From: Rhizopus arrhizus
Taxonomy: Eukaryota; Mucoromycota; Mucoromycetes; Mucorales; Rhizopodaceae
Length of the DNA stretch: 64,000 bases
NCBI GenBank assembly: GCA_024220505.1
Contig: JAKZZE010000017.1
Location: 62,001-126,000 of the forward strand
Reading direction: 5' to 3'
Part shown: piece by piece, positions 37,394-49,712 of the stretch
Numbering within the stretch: the first letter of the stretch is position 1
How the letters are laid out: every line of letters begins with the position of its first letter
Notes under the pieces: model-generated
Databases searched by the model: none
What the model saw: the letters and a program-made list of their open reading frames with translations, nothing else
Told to the model about the DNA's origin: nothing
Position numbers and translations under genes: made by a program

Positions 37394-39907
37394 CTAGTGG
37401 GAAGCATTGGAGAGCCATTCGAGGAATCGTTGCCTAATATAGAGTGGCGGTGAAGGTGGAACCTTGTCATGGCAGAGGTAGTCGAGCTCATGGAGGATGG
37501 TACAGATAGTAGACCATCTAAGGAACCAAGGAAGCGCTGCTTGAAAGACCTGTGGTATTTGTTGAGGTAATTTGTTCAAAAAGAAGGATAGAGAATCGAC
37601 TATTGTTTCAGGCAATTGTAGTCGGTGGTGCGTATGGAGACACTGAATAGAATGGGGCTTTGTAAGTGTCTGTGAAGGATGGAAAGGGCATGGTCTGGAT
37701 GTACGACCAGGAAGTCATCCGAGATGCCAACGCACACAACTACTTCGTTCTATTCTGGTCATTGGTAGTCACATGATAGGATCCAAAGAAATAAGCGGAC
37801 GACATTGGGAAAGAAATGTAGAGTTACGGGAGGAGCGGTTTTAACAGGGATTGTCTTGTCGGAACCGTAAATGGATCTTTTTTAGGGTTCACTTGTCTAA
37901 GGATTCAAGGTGAGATAGACATTTTTTTCCATAAAGGTGACTTTGAGAGTGCATACTATTGTGAATGACTATTGGAACGACGGATATAGCACAATAAGCG
38001 AGAGAGCAGGGTATCACCTGGAAGCGTAAAGGAGCGAAGAAGGAATTGAGACTGGAGGATGTAAGAACGTTCTTGCATGGAAAGTAATTTTGTAAGATGA
38101 AGCATCACTTTGGTAGAGGACCGAGAAGAACCACAAAAGATACGGCATATACAAATGTTCTGTGCATCTTCAAATTTGTTTGTAAGGAACGACATAATTT
38201 TGGTAATTGTAAGGCCATATTCTAGTTGATTTCGTGTTATTTGCGTATAAAAACGGATGGCAAGGAGTGGACTAAAACCTTTGGGATAGAGACCTATGGC
38301 CGAAAGCTGATTCATAGTTGCAAATGCCTTATTTGTATTAATATTGAGCAGTTTAAACGTATCGAGATATCCACCAGGTCTAAAAAGAATTCCGAGGTAA
38401 GAGAAGGAAGGGTGGGTTGGAAGCGCATCCTCGTAAAGAGTACATGTCATAGGTTGGTCTGTAGGATCGAATACTATGCATTTACTTGGGTTCCATCGAT
38501 AGCCAAGACTATGGCTATGGTCTTCACACAGCTTTAATAGATTCACCATTTGATATTGATCAGCGATGAGGACCACATCATCGGCATATAAAAGACAGAT
38601 CATAAAAGGGGCAAGTTGAATTGGGCACAGGTCTTCTTCTAAAGGTTGTGGACGCAGTAGTTTGGGAAGATCATTGATATATATAGAGTATAGAAATGAT
38701 GAAAAAATGGATCCTTGAAGAACGCCAGTAACTGGTGAAAATCTAGTTGAAGTTACATTATTTAGTAAGACTTCTATTTGAACCTCATCGAACAGGTTTC
38801 GTAGTAGGCATATGAGTGGCACATGTGCTTTGTTTTCTAGGTTCTTCCATATGTAGAGGCGATCAACTGTATCATATGCGGATTTTATATCCTAGAAGGC
38901 AAGGACTGGGATGATACAGTGGTAGCGGCGAAGGATTGTGCAGATCTCGATTAGATATAGGGCTTGATTCAGTGAGCCTCTGGCCTCACGAAAATCACCC
39001 TGAGCTAGATTCAAGGTAGGAATACAGTCAGCAAGAAAGTGTTGTAAGCAATATTCGAGCAACTTGCAGAAGTTGGAGGTAAGGCTGATTGGTCTATGGT
39101 TGCCAGGCTTGCTTGAATCTCCTTTTTTATAGATTGAAACTGCTTGGGCTACTCTCCAATCGACCGGTGTACATGACCATGTCCAGCATAACCGAAACAG
39201 GAAAAGCAATATAAGTGCGAGTTGATTCTGTATTGGTATTGACATTTCTTGCCGCACATGATCAATACCAGGCGCTTTTTTAGGTGGTAGTCTCTTGAGA
39301 GATGTGTGAATATCTTTCAATATAATGGGAAAGTCTCTATTTCAAAGGGAGTCGTAGGATTCCCCAAAGAAGGAAGCGTTCGATCGGTTTCTTGAAGCAA
39401 ATGGCCAGAGTAGATAGACTGGATATGGGAAGCCATTACATTAGCGGCGTGTTGAGGACCTTCTATAGTAAAAAATGAAGGTTTTAAAGCTCTATTTTTG
39501 CGGATTTTACAAAACTTTGCAATGGTTTTTGTATACTCGCCTTGTTCCATCCGGTCACGGAATTGGCATCACGTTTCTTTTCATCGTTGCAAGATCATCC
39601 GTCGAAATCGTGCTTTAGTTTCTTGATGAAGAAGCCAATATTTGAGGCGGTTCAATCCTTGGGCTTTTCTCCATTTTTTGTAGTAGGATTCTTTGAGATT
39701 GAAAGTTTCTTGCATTTCGGTTGTCCAAAAGTGCCGTTGTCTGTAGCCCTTTTGTACGTCGTTCCGTCCACATACTTGGTCAAGGGATTGATATATAGCT
39801 CTGCAGAGAGTAGTGTTCAAGTCCTCAATGTATTTAATCGCTGCAATTCTGTCCTTGAAACATATACAATGACACCAAATTAATTTTCGAACAAAGAAAT
39901 TTATCAA
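37394..39907 (-). pseudogene. 5'-truncated non-LTR retrotransposon (LINE) reverse transcriptase, broken
   Basis: The minus strand encodes most of a LINE reverse transcriptase but with stops and frameshifts. The order is a linker region (RQRHFWTTEMQETFN), LPPKKAPGIDHV, AVSIYKKGDSSKPGNHRPIS, then SPVTGVLQGSIFSSFLYSIY, the catalytic LYADDVVLIAD, and SYLGILFRPGGY. It runs to a C-terminal segment ending RQRFLEWLSNASH at 37394. No endonuclease domain is found beyond 39907, so the copy is 5'-truncated as usual for LINEs. Stops near 37956 and frame breaks near 38885 and 39317-39345 show it is inactive. The 3' trailer at 37261-37393 contains a short hairpin, CCCTTATGGGATCAAGGG. Confidence 0.85.
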
Positions 39908-41799
39908 AGATAATTTTATGCTTACAACAAAATAAAGTTGTCAATTGGATCTTAAATAAAAGATTATGTTTAAACAAATAAAGTTGTCTTTTTCTCATCC
40001 ATCAATTCATTAAAAAAAGCATGTCAGCTCGAATCTTCTTAGAAAACATCACACGATTAGAGAGATTGCAGAACTTGAAATCTTAAGCTTAAGTTCACAT
40101 GCATTCATTGGTCTTGAACTTGCCATATTTTTTTTTTTTTTTTTTCAAAATTTTGTTTCGAAAATTTATTTGGTGTGATTGTACAACCAGAAAATATATT
40201 ATGACATTGCAGGAGGTGGACACATGTGAAGCGAATAAAAAAGAAGAGATTATATATGATAATAGCAGCTCATTGTATGACAGATTGTAAGTTTTCATGA
40301 GTGCGTTAACTGACTATATTTATTCACTTTTTTTTTTGAAAAAAAAAAAAAAAAAAAACAGGGCTATTTCTTCCATAAATTATAATGCTGGTTTATCTGT
40401 TGTATATGAACTTACACCTACGATGTTGGATTATCAGGAATAGAGTAAAATTAAAGAGTGATGAATGGTATAGTAAAACCAGGGATTCTTAAATATTATA
40501 TCTTTGTTAATCTCAGGTATTTGAAGAAAAATCAACTATATTATCCACCTACTGCAACTACACCTAGTCAACTGCACCTAAATACATTTCTTTGCAATAT
40601 GGTGGACACAATTATCAATGACAAATAGGGGTACCAGGAAAAAAGTGTGAAATTGGGTTTGCAGTGGATAACGTGTCGCCTTTGCTTAAATATCTTTCCT
40701 GCGAATGATGTGCTGTCGTACAAATGGTCAGTAAGCTCTTTTGAACATTAACAGACTACGTGAGAGGGCAAACCTGATGAAACTATATTCAATACCATTA
40801 AAGGGAAAAATCTTCGATCTTACCAACTCATAATGCCTGCAAAAGGATTCGAGCTGACTTTGTTTTGGTCGCAAATGGCCAAGGAGCTGGTTGTGGTAAG
40901 GTAAAATTTCCAGGCACTACCACTCAATTAGTGGAGGAAGATCGGGCTAGGACAGCTGAAATACTTAAAAGATAACTGTATGTTCGTATTATGAAGAGCA
41001 AGGACCCAGAATAATTTGATACTTTTGGTATGGTATTCAACGGATTCAATATTGAACTATACGTTATGGCTTTTGACTTTGAAAATATTCCCTTTATCAA
41101 TTCTATGAAACTGAAAAATCAAAACTTCCCAGCTCGCCTGAATTGTATACCAATATCGACCATCGAAAACCTTGCAAGTTTCAAGGTAAAGTGTTCCATC
41201 TATATAGGGTAAGAAATGTATGACTAATTGCCGCTAGACTTCCATAGTTTCAAGTTTGGCTGAAGAAGCAGATGGACCAAAACCTTACATTTACCATGAT
41301 TATATCCACTTATTTAAGCCAACCAATGCTTTTAAAAATTATTAAGAATATTGTCACTATATGAATATGCTTTTATACAAATTATAGAATTAAAAATAAA
41401 AACTTATGAAAAACTATCTCAAAATGTCTTGTATTCGCCCTAAATAAACATTTCTTTCGACCCCTATTGAAATAGGCAGCCCGCCTTGAATTATCGAGGA
41501 GTACAGTGAGACAAAAGGCCGTCAAGGCTGGCTAAAATTTACTGCGACAGAAAAATTGGTATAAAGTAGTCTAAACTCTGTCAAAGAGAGATGGCTATAG
41601 GGCAATTGACGTAACAGAGGTCAATACAAGAGTTAGGAAGTTGGTCTTTTATTTTCACCTATTCGGCTTAACCAATCCGACAGTCATTCAAAACCACAAT
41701 CACTCAGACACCAACCGATCATTCGATTTTGCATCACGACCCTTATTTTTGTTTAAACATGATATTTTATTTATTTATGATCCATTTGAGCGCTAAAAT
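39908..41799. other. Decayed DNA between two LINE copies
   Basis: There are scattered short frames with many stops. At 41030-41212 the + strand reads a 60-codon stretch (FNIELYVMAFDFENIPF) followed past an intron-like gap by SLAEEADGPKPYIYHDYIHL, suggesting remains of an old host or element gene that I cannot name. A/T runs occur at 40130-40146 and 40328-40359. Confidence 0.35.
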
Positions 41800-41970
41800 A
41801 TACAACAAATAAGTGTCCCCCCGGACCAGTTCAATCCGTTTGGAAGTGAGTGCTAAGAAAAAACCCCTTATGGGAACAAGGGTAAAAAATGAGAAAGGAA
41901 AGTAGGATGCATAGAGAGACATACGAAGTTAGTTGAATTGTCTCAGCCATTCAATTAGTTTTTGGCCATG
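41800..41970 (-). pseudogene. LINE 3'-end fragment, minus strand
   Basis: The minus strand reads PPHGQKLIEWLRQFN and a stop, aligning with the last residues of the LINE at 37.4 kb (RQRFLEWLSNASH, stop). The trailer has the same hairpin word, CCCTTATGGGAACAAGGG. It is cut at its 5' side by TIR-like DNA at 41971-42040. Confidence 0.6.
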
Positions 41971-42040
41971 AGGTGGACCCTTATTTTTGGCCCAACGACC
42001 TTTATTTTTCGCTAACCGACAAAATCCACTGGCCGCACTG
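41971..42040 (-). repeat. Tc1/mariner-type terminal repeat fragment (right)
   Basis: Read on the minus strand it begins CAGTGCGGCCAGTGG and continues with AAAAATAAAGG and GGCCAAAAATAAGGG, related to the fragment at 37009. No transposase of this family remains between the two. Confidence 0.5.
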
Positions 42041-42258
42041 TTTTAGGTGAAAGAAAGAGCAATCTGTTTCGACCAAATTATTGTGGCTTTTCATTTTTGC
42101 ACTAATAGACGGACTTTTGAAAAAATTCAAAATTTTTAACAAAAAAATAACAAAGGAACTTTTTTTCAGTTAAAAAATAAAACAGTGAGTTAAAAACACA
42201 GAGAGAGAGAGACCTATTCAACTGATGCACTCACAACCCATTTAAAAAAAAAATAGAC

Positions 42259-43569
42259 ATGCCACCAAAGAAGGCTGCTAAAGAAGAAAAAGCATTGCTC
42301 GGTCGTCCTTCCAATAACTTGAAGATTGGTGTTGTTGGTCTTCCTAACGTCGGTAAATCTACCTTCTTTAACGCCCTTACCAACGCTTCTGCTGCTGCTG
42401 AAAACTATCCTTTCTGTACTATTGGTAAGTGACCGGTAGAAAAATAAAAGCAAGAGAAAGCATATTGAGAGATTTCCGTCAATAGACCCCGAAGAATCGC
42501 GTGTGGCTGTTCCTGATCCCCGTTTCGATTGGTTGTGTCAACATTACAAGCCTGCAAAGGAAATTCCTGCTTTTGTAAGTGTACACGATGAGAATGTGAA
42601 GAGGGAGAAACTGACGGATATTTTCAGTTGACTGTGATTGATATCGCAGGTCTTGTCAAGGGTGCTGCTTCTGGTGCTGGTTTGGGTAACGCCTTCTTGT
42701 CTCACATCAGAGCGGTGGATGCTATTTTCCACGTCGTCCGTGCTTTTGATGAAGCCGATGTCATTCACGTCGAAGGAGAATTGGACCCTCTTCGTGATAT
42801 GGAAATCATTCGTGAAGAATTGCGTTTGAAGGATGAAGAATTCCTTGTGAAGCAAGCTACGGAATTGAACAATGCCGTTCGCCGTCTTGGTCACGGTGGT
42901 AACGCTGCTGATAAGGCCAAGAAGGAAGAGGCTGTGACGGTCAACAAGGTACTCGAGTGGGTCCAACAAGGAAAGGACGTCCGTCACGGTGAATGGAGCA
43001 ACAAGGAAATTGAACACATCAATGGCCTTCACTTGATCACTGCCAAGCCTGTTATCTACCTTGCCAACTTGAGTGAAAAGGACTTCATTCGCAAGAAGAA
43101 CAAGTGGCTTCCCAAGATCAAGGCCTGGATTGATGAAAACTCTGCTGGTGACATGATGATTCCTTACTCTGGTGCTTATGAATACCGTCTCACTCTTGCC
43201 ACTCCCGAAGAAAAGGAAAGCATTCAAAAAGAACTCAACGCACCCTCTGTTTTACCCAAGATCATTGTGAATGGTTATGCCGCTCTTCAATTGATCTACT
43301 TCTTCACTGGCGGTCCTGATGAAGTCAGAGCTTGGACTATTCGTAAATTCACCAAGGCTCCTCAAGCTGCTGGTGTCATTCACACTGACTTTGAGCGTGG
43401 TTTCATTATGGCTGAAGTGATGAAATATGATGCTCTCAAGGAGCTGGGATCTGACTCTGCTGTTAAGGCAGCAGGCAAATACATGCAAAAGGGTAAGGAT
43501 TATGTTGTTGAAGATGGTGATATTATTTACTTCAAGTTCAATGTTACTGCACCCGCCAAGAAGAAATAG
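42259..43569 (+). CDS. OLA1: Obg-like ATPase 1 (YchF/OLA1 family)
   Basis: A universally conserved P-loop ATPase of the YchF subfamily, associated with ribosomes and translation/stress control. It is 398 aa in three exons (42259-42424, 42486-42574, 42628-43569). The start is [20 protein letters not shown], then G1 [20 protein letters not shown]2/G3 [36 protein letters not shown], and the [14 protein letters not shown] segment in place of a GTPase NKxD, which explains ATP preference in this family. A C-terminal TGS domain has [16 protein letters not shown] and [11 protein letters not shown], ending AKKK. Codon use is more C-rich at third positions than in neighbours, consistent with high expression. 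Confidence 0.95.
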
Positions 43570-45036
43570 ATTCTTTCATCTACACACTATACATAACCTT
43601 TCGAATCTCCTTTTTTTTTTGTTAAATAAATCCATCTTGTTCCTACTTCTTTTTGAGTTGATGTATTCGATATGCTTTAATAATCATTGGTATTTTTGAA
43701 ACAGATTCAAGCTTAAAGAGAAGGAGACCTGTCTAATGATGCATGAAAAAAATTCACTTTAAATTTTGTTACAAAGACCTTTGGTGTACGTTTAAAAGAC
43801 AATATTACTGATCATCTTGACACTGACAGTAGTGATAATGAAGAAATAGGGTACAGTCGTGTTGATTCCAACGACGATTAAAAAGGGGGAAAAAAAAACA
43901 CAAGTGATGGATAAAGCCTTTGATATGTTTAATGAAGCATCAATTATAAAAAAAAGGAAGAGTGTATAAGGCATTAAAGGAAAGACAATCCAATTTGCTC
44001 AGACACAGGCAGATGTTTATCGTGCACTTGTCAAACTCTTTCATTTTAGACAAAGAACACAAGAAGCATTGACGTCTGTGGCAAATTTATTCCCAAAACC
44101 TGCCTGTCTGAAACAAAAAAGGCTCGACAAAGAGAAAACAGTATCAACTTGTAAAAAACTAAAGCAGTGATAGGATTGGCCAATCAAATGACGACTGTTA
44201 TTTTAATGCTGATGACGGTACTTTTAAGAAGGGATTATTTCTGTCACAATCTGTTAAAACATCATTTTTTTTTTAATTTCATCCAAGCTTCTCGGGCATT
44301 TTTCAAATCAGTTTATATAAAGTGATGGCATAGAACCTATTGTAGATTGAAGATTGTAGTCACTACTGTCAACATACACAGACAAGAACATTACTGTTAA
44401 AATAGACCCTATCTGGTTCGTATGAAATCATGCTATTGTAAATTAATTCTGTACTAAAGTTTTGAAGTCTATCATTATTGTAAACAGACAATGAATTAAT
44501 GAACTCTGTTACAAGTGCAGTGTGCGTAAAAGGAGACGAACAGATACCAGATGAGAAGGTCCTATTGTCTCTACTACAAAAGTTTGTAAAGAAAAAAAAA
44601 AAAAAGAAGGCTGACAGAAAGATCAACCATGTCTCCTTTCACCGCCCATTCAACTTTTTCATTCAATTAAATAATAATAAAATATTGTCTCCAGTCGGCA
44701 CGAAACCTTCACATATCAACTTAATGACGAAGAAAGCCTCGCTTCTATCCCTTTCGGGGATATAGGGAAGACATCATTCTTGAATGCGTAGAAATCATAG
44801 ATCTCTGGCAACAAAACACCGGGGCCATAAATGACAAGGCGTTTCATCGTGGCTGCATTCTTACTTTTTTGATTAAAGAAATAAAAAAAGTGCATACTGA
44901 AAGCCTCTTTTTATACTTTTCGAAATCAAAAAAAAATTTTTTTTTTTTTCACAAATTCTGTGGTCACGTTTAAAAGTCCTTCCCGAAAAATAAAACCTTT
45001 TATTTTATATATAATTTATTAATAATACTATAGTTA
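43570..45036. other. Convergent intergenic region with coding-like remains
   Basis: It lies between OLA1 and the EF-hand gene. Near 43910-44160 the + strand reads MDKAFDMFNEASII and TIQFAQTQADVYRALVKLFH, interrupted by stops, so an old gene probably decayed here; I do not recognise it. The right half has A/T runs and no gene. Confidence 0.4.
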
Positions 45037-46001
45037 TTATGGACGTTGACGAATGACGAGTTCAAGAAACTATAAAGAATATCAATACATGGGGAATAAA
45101 ATGAACTGATGATACTTTTCTCTTTTTTACCTGTTCATAATTAATTTGAATCCAACCATCATTGTCTGTATCAAATTGTCTGAATGAGTCAGTCAGTGTC
45201 TTTACTGTAACACATGCTTGAACAAAATTATCAAAAGTAACATTTCCTTTCTGTGCTGAATGACCTATTGAAATAGAATGAATAACTTGTTACAACTTTC
45301 TTCAAATTCATTACCGTATTTATCAAACTTTTGAATTAAAGTACTTATAAATCGATCCGATAAATTATAACCAAATGATTTTAATGCCATACTCATCTCT
45401 GATTGATCAATATTGCCTGAATTATCACGATCAAATGTTTGAAAGCATCTCTTCCAATCTTCAATATATCTCCATAATCCAGCAAATTCATTAAAATCTA
45501 TCGTGCCACTGTTATCTAGAAAATAAAAATAAATAATTTCCCTCTTTATTTTATTTTATCCTTTTATTACCTTTGTCAAACATATTGACCATTGTACGAA
45601 CTGTTTCAATATTAAATGGACTCCAATCGCCATTGACCAAAGCGCGTTGTAATTCATCCACTGATAACTGTCCTGAATGATCTGAATCAACAGCTGTAAA
45701 CCAACCCCATAATTGTGCATCAGCACCGGGTGGACAACCAGGTGGTCCAGGTGGTCTGCCTACAAGTACACATGAGTCTATGATTCTCTCTTTATCTTAT
45801 TGAATACTTGCCATAATTTTGTTGAGGTGGATAACCTCCTTGATTCATTTGAGGTGGAGGAGGTCTACCATAACTTCCATAGCCTTGTTGTTGTTGTTGA
45901 GGTGTACCAGGTGGTGGACGATGTTGAGAAGAAGGAGAATAGCCTTGATATCCACCTTGTTGGTATTGATAACCTTGGTTGTTATTATATCCATACGACA
46001 T
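45037..46001 (-). CDS. Penta-EF-hand calcium-binding protein (PEF1/ALG-2 type)
   Basis: A Ca2+ sensor that in relatives (peflin, ALG-2, yeast Pef1) acts at ER exit sites and in budding or membrane traffic. The N-terminal exon (from 46001) is Gly/Tyr/Gln/Pro-rich (YQYQQGGYQGYSP, RPPPPQMNQGGYPP), as in peflin. The EF-hands follow: AVDSDHSGQLSVDELQ, FDKDNSGTIDFNEF, FDRDNSGNIDQSEM, then weaker FDKYGHSAQKGNVTFDNF and FDTDNDGWIQINYEQF. The first three loops keep the Asp ligands. Introns lie near 45812-45762, 45572-45518, 45315-45265 and 45131-45070. The protein ends VIRQRP. Confidence 0.87.
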
Positions 46002-46987
46002 TTTATAAAAAAATAAAAGGAAAAAAAAAAGAAAACCAAGAAATAGAACAACAAGATTTGAACGTGTAAAAATAAAATCTGGGCTGACCAATGATGTAAG
46101 CGTATTACTGCGGCATTAGTAAATTTCTATTTTTAGTTGCATTGCGCCTCATGCATTTCATAACCTTGTAAACTAACAAATGGTACGCATAGTGATCATT
46201 GTTCATATAGTAACTGAGGAGCTCATCTTCATTTCTGGTCACTGTCCATCTGCCATTCATCATTAGACTCTGAATTCTTGTAAAGACAGTGTCTGACTCA
46301 AGTTGAACCCTTTTATTACAATGTTATATTTTAATGGCTATTCATTGAAGCCAAAAATAATTTTATTCTGTCAAGTCTTGATGATCAAAAGCTTGTATCG
46401 CTCATGATTGAAAGCAGGCAAAGAAGACAGCTTGGTGACTTTAGCAATCATGACTGAAAGTTTAAATAAAAAAAAAATACAATCATTGAAACATTAAGCT
46501 TAGAATAATTTTTTATTATAGCATCAAGTTTTTAAATCGACATTGACATGCTATTAACCATATTGAATTGTTTGAAGGATAACTAGACATTCTCTCTACA
46601 GTTGGAATCTAATACTTTAAATATCCTATAAAGAAAATAGAGTCGAATCAACCTAGCAAATATACAAAGATCAGATAAGCAAATGAAAGGTTGAGATGCC
46701 AGTTTAAAGATCATTAGCGACGTCCAACATCTATTGATAATAAACAGCTGGCAGACTCAATTACTTATTATTCAAGTGAAATGTTTTACTTGACTCTTTA
46801 TTCTAATCCAATTCATTTTATTTCCTTTTTTTTTGGGTAATCATTTTGTGGGTAAGCTAAATAGGAGGTTTTGAAATGTCGAAATGAATTATATCAAAGC
46901 TTACAACTATAAAGAGGGAATGAAGTGAAGAAAACCTTAATGCAATGTTTAATTTGGTTAAAAAAAAAAGTATATAACTCATTGGTT
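46002..46987. other. Promoter of the EF-hand gene and unassigned DNA
   Basis: About 985 bp with no readable gene. The right edge is the outer flank of the Fanzor transposon. Confidence 0.4.
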
Positions 46988-47122
46988 TATAGTGTTTTAA
47001 TCTAAAATGAGACGATTTAATAAAATAAGTTAGACGGCTTAAAAGATAAAAGAGACTAACGTCAGATTTTTTTGAGACAAGTGAGTAAAACAAATTAGAC
47101 AATACAGGTTCTTTTTGTAGAC
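46988..47122 (+). repeat. Left terminal inverted repeat of the Fanzor transposon
   Basis: 135 bp, matching the reverse complement of 49713-49847 without gaps. Inner boundary is GTAGAC; outer boundary is TATAGTGTTTT. Confidence 0.88.
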
Positions 47123-47206
47123 ACATGTTCAAAAAAATGTTGACGAGCAATCCCTTATATTATTGTTCAAAGACTTACACTATATCTGGGATTAATGCAG
47201 CGTTAA
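47123..47206 (-). ncRNA. Candidate Fanzor guide-RNA (omega-RNA) region
   Basis: This is the stretch between the Fanzor stop codon and the inner edge of the left TIR, downstream of the gene on its own strand. In TnpB and Fanzor systems the guide RNA is made from this 3' position and usually ends in the element terminus, so the transcript may extend through the TIR to 46988. The assignment rests on position only; I could not fold it or see conservation. Confidence 0.35.
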
Positions 47207-49347
47207 CTACAAAGAATTATTTTGTCTTTTCGTCGGTTGACTAGTACTAGCTGATGGTGATGACATATCCTTTCTTTTAGAGCCGGTGGAGAGGGGTTTT
47301 TTCGATCTGCAGAAACGTTCTGGTCTTTCACCATTTGCACGCAGGCTAAAAAGGATTTGTCTAAAGTTTAACGTAGCAGCCATATCACGATTCCAAAGAC
47401 GACGAAGAGGGGCTTTATCAGTAGTTTCTATTGTGCTCATCACAGCCTTTAAACATTGTTGGTTTTTGCACCTGAGCAGAAATTATGAAAGCTTGTTATT
47501 TTTTTTTACTTGCATATAAAAAGCACTTACCTTAAAAGGCCATGACGGTCTACAACGGGATACTTTTCTCTTTGATATGGTCTAGGATTCTGCACTTTTT
47601 TAAACGTTTCAAGTTCACCATTTTGGCAAGAAGGGCACAGACTAGAAGTCCGGAACTCGTCAAGGAGGTTCACCTGGAAGCCTTCTTTGGCTAACATTCT
47701 TCTCATTCCGACACCTCTAATGGGTTCATGATACTTTACCTTTCCTGCCGACCAATTACCAAGTATTAAGATAGAATCATTCCCAAACCTCTCTCTAAGC
47801 TTCTTGGCTAACCGTTTGTCTGCTTGTTGCTGATTGATGAAACTTGAGAACTTCATTTTTCTAAAGGGTAAAAAACCACCGGCACCCTGATCTTCTGCTG
47901 CAGGGCGATCTTCATTTAAGTAGTACGCTTTCATGTCATGGGTGACTTTGGCTCTTTCTTGAAGATACTCGAAAAACCTGTTTTTGTTGACAGTTGACGA
48001 TTTGAAATGTAATAGGAAAAGCTCGGCTGCAATCACTTCGTCTCTCTCCAAGTTGTTCCTGAGCTTCCTGAATTTTCTAGATTTAGTTTCGATTGCTTTT
48101 TGGTTGCTTGTATATCGGTAAATCATTTTATTTTCAACAGTACTCTTTTCATGCATACAGTAAAGCAAGTCTCGACGGCCAGGATCAATTAATACACATT
48201 TGCCAACACCAGCCAGCAACTCTTCTTTTCCCAACTTCTCAATGTACTGGAATTCTTCTGCTTTAATAGACTTTGGCTTTCCACCACTGCTGCCACCTTT
48301 CTTCATTGTATCGTAGCTTTGCTTTAACACCGACACACCTACGCCATCTGTGTATATCGTACCTCTAAACTTCATGATCCTTCTTTCTCCTTGTGGTTTC
48401 ATCGCTTTTGATCTAACATCAAGAACGGCTCCCCATACTACTTCTTTATCCAAGTGGCTGATGATGGAATTCTTCAAGATTTGAGTATTTAAAATATATG
48501 TATCAATCGTCATATACGATGGTATGAAGCCCTTTCTTAATGGAAAGCAATTGAATGATTTGTTTTGAAGCGCTTCGCACATGCTTGATAGTCTATAGTA
48601 CGCTTTTATGTGCTTGAGAGGGTTAGCTTTGCAGTCGTAATAGATCGAGCCTTTCGCAAATCGATAATCCGTCGAATACGAGTCAAAAAGATTACGGATT
48701 TTATCTAAATCATTTGAGGAGAAAAACTCTTTGGGAACATCTTCAATGCTCCTTGACGATATAGCCAACTTGACCTTGCTTATCTGCTCTGTTATTGTCT
48801 TTATAGTTGCCACAATCTCCTTCTCTGTTCCCTCGTTTTTCTTCATCTCGCTTTTCAGCGCCTTGATTCTTTCGTTCTTCTTTAAGAGCAAGTTAAGAAA
48901 CATTCGAACTTTGTTTCCGAATTGAACCTTGACCCCATTCAGATAAGCAGTGACGATCTTTACCATTTCATAAGAGGCTATCTGATGAGCATACTTCATA
49001 TTAATTGGCTCGTACGAACAGCACTGAAAGTACTGGTGTCGATAGTTGAGTACTAGCCCTTTGTAAGTTCTTGATTTTGTCGAAGCTTTCTGCTTGTCTG
49101 GTTTGTAGTTTTTGAGGAGTGACAAAAAGACTTCTTTAAAAAAGTCAACATTAATGAAATCCTCCAAGGGAAACGCAGGGTTATTTTCCAGTTCATGAAT
49201 AAAGATGTACTTCAAAAAGGAGAATGTATGTGACACGAGGGTATGAACATTAGCTACAAGCGTCTTGAGTAGCGGAATATATTGTGGCTTCCACTCAATA
49301 CCAGCGATTGAACTTTTAACTGTTATGATTTTTAGAGGCGGTTCCAT
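47207..49347 (-). CDS. Fanzor: eukaryotic TnpB-like RNA-guided DNA nuclease
   Basis: A 693-aa protein in two exons (49347-47531, 47471-47207; 59-nt GT-AG intron that restores frame). The N-terminal half is helical and basic. The RuvC-like nuclease is readable: RuvC-I KCVLIDPGRRDLLYC (Asp388); at the usual RuvC-II site ILILGNWSAG lacks a Glu, but a Glu sits in LLDEFRTSSLCPSC (Glu564), the relocated arrangement reported for Fanzors; RuvC-III WNRDMAATLN (Asp635). A zinc ribbon is formed by C571/C574 and C607/C612, the second pair encoded only after splicing. The tail is Lys/Arg/Ser-rich (CRSKKPLSTGSKRKDMSS), a likely nuclear localisation signal. No stops or frameshifts are seen, so it is probably functional. 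Fanzors cut DNA guided by a short RNA; activity here is inferred. Confidence 0.9.
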
Positions 49348-49712
49348 AAAGAAAAATAAAAGATAAATTGACAGTGTTTTTTATTACTGTTGTCATTTGT
49401 GCTGTCATTGTCTTTTGACAACATATTGTCATTGATAGAATGGAGTTAGAACAATGAAACAATTCTATCTATAATCTTATACTATATGATATGATGAATA
49501 ATGATCAAATAGTTCAGTGCTTCATAACATAATGTCTCGATGATGAATTATAAACTCTGTCCCTCTTTGACATTATGAAGAAAGTGCTTATACTGTTGCC
49601 ATTTCAAATATAATACTACAAAGCTAATGATATGTGTGCATACAGCCAGTTGCTCGATTACATTGCACTCCACAGTAAAAGGTGGAGAATGATAGTATGA
49701 TAAAAAAAAATC

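Noticed and set aside
46857..47150. 97-codon minus-strand frame and the similar + strand frame at 49682-49873
   Set aside because: They resemble each other only because both are translations of the two inverted TIR copies.
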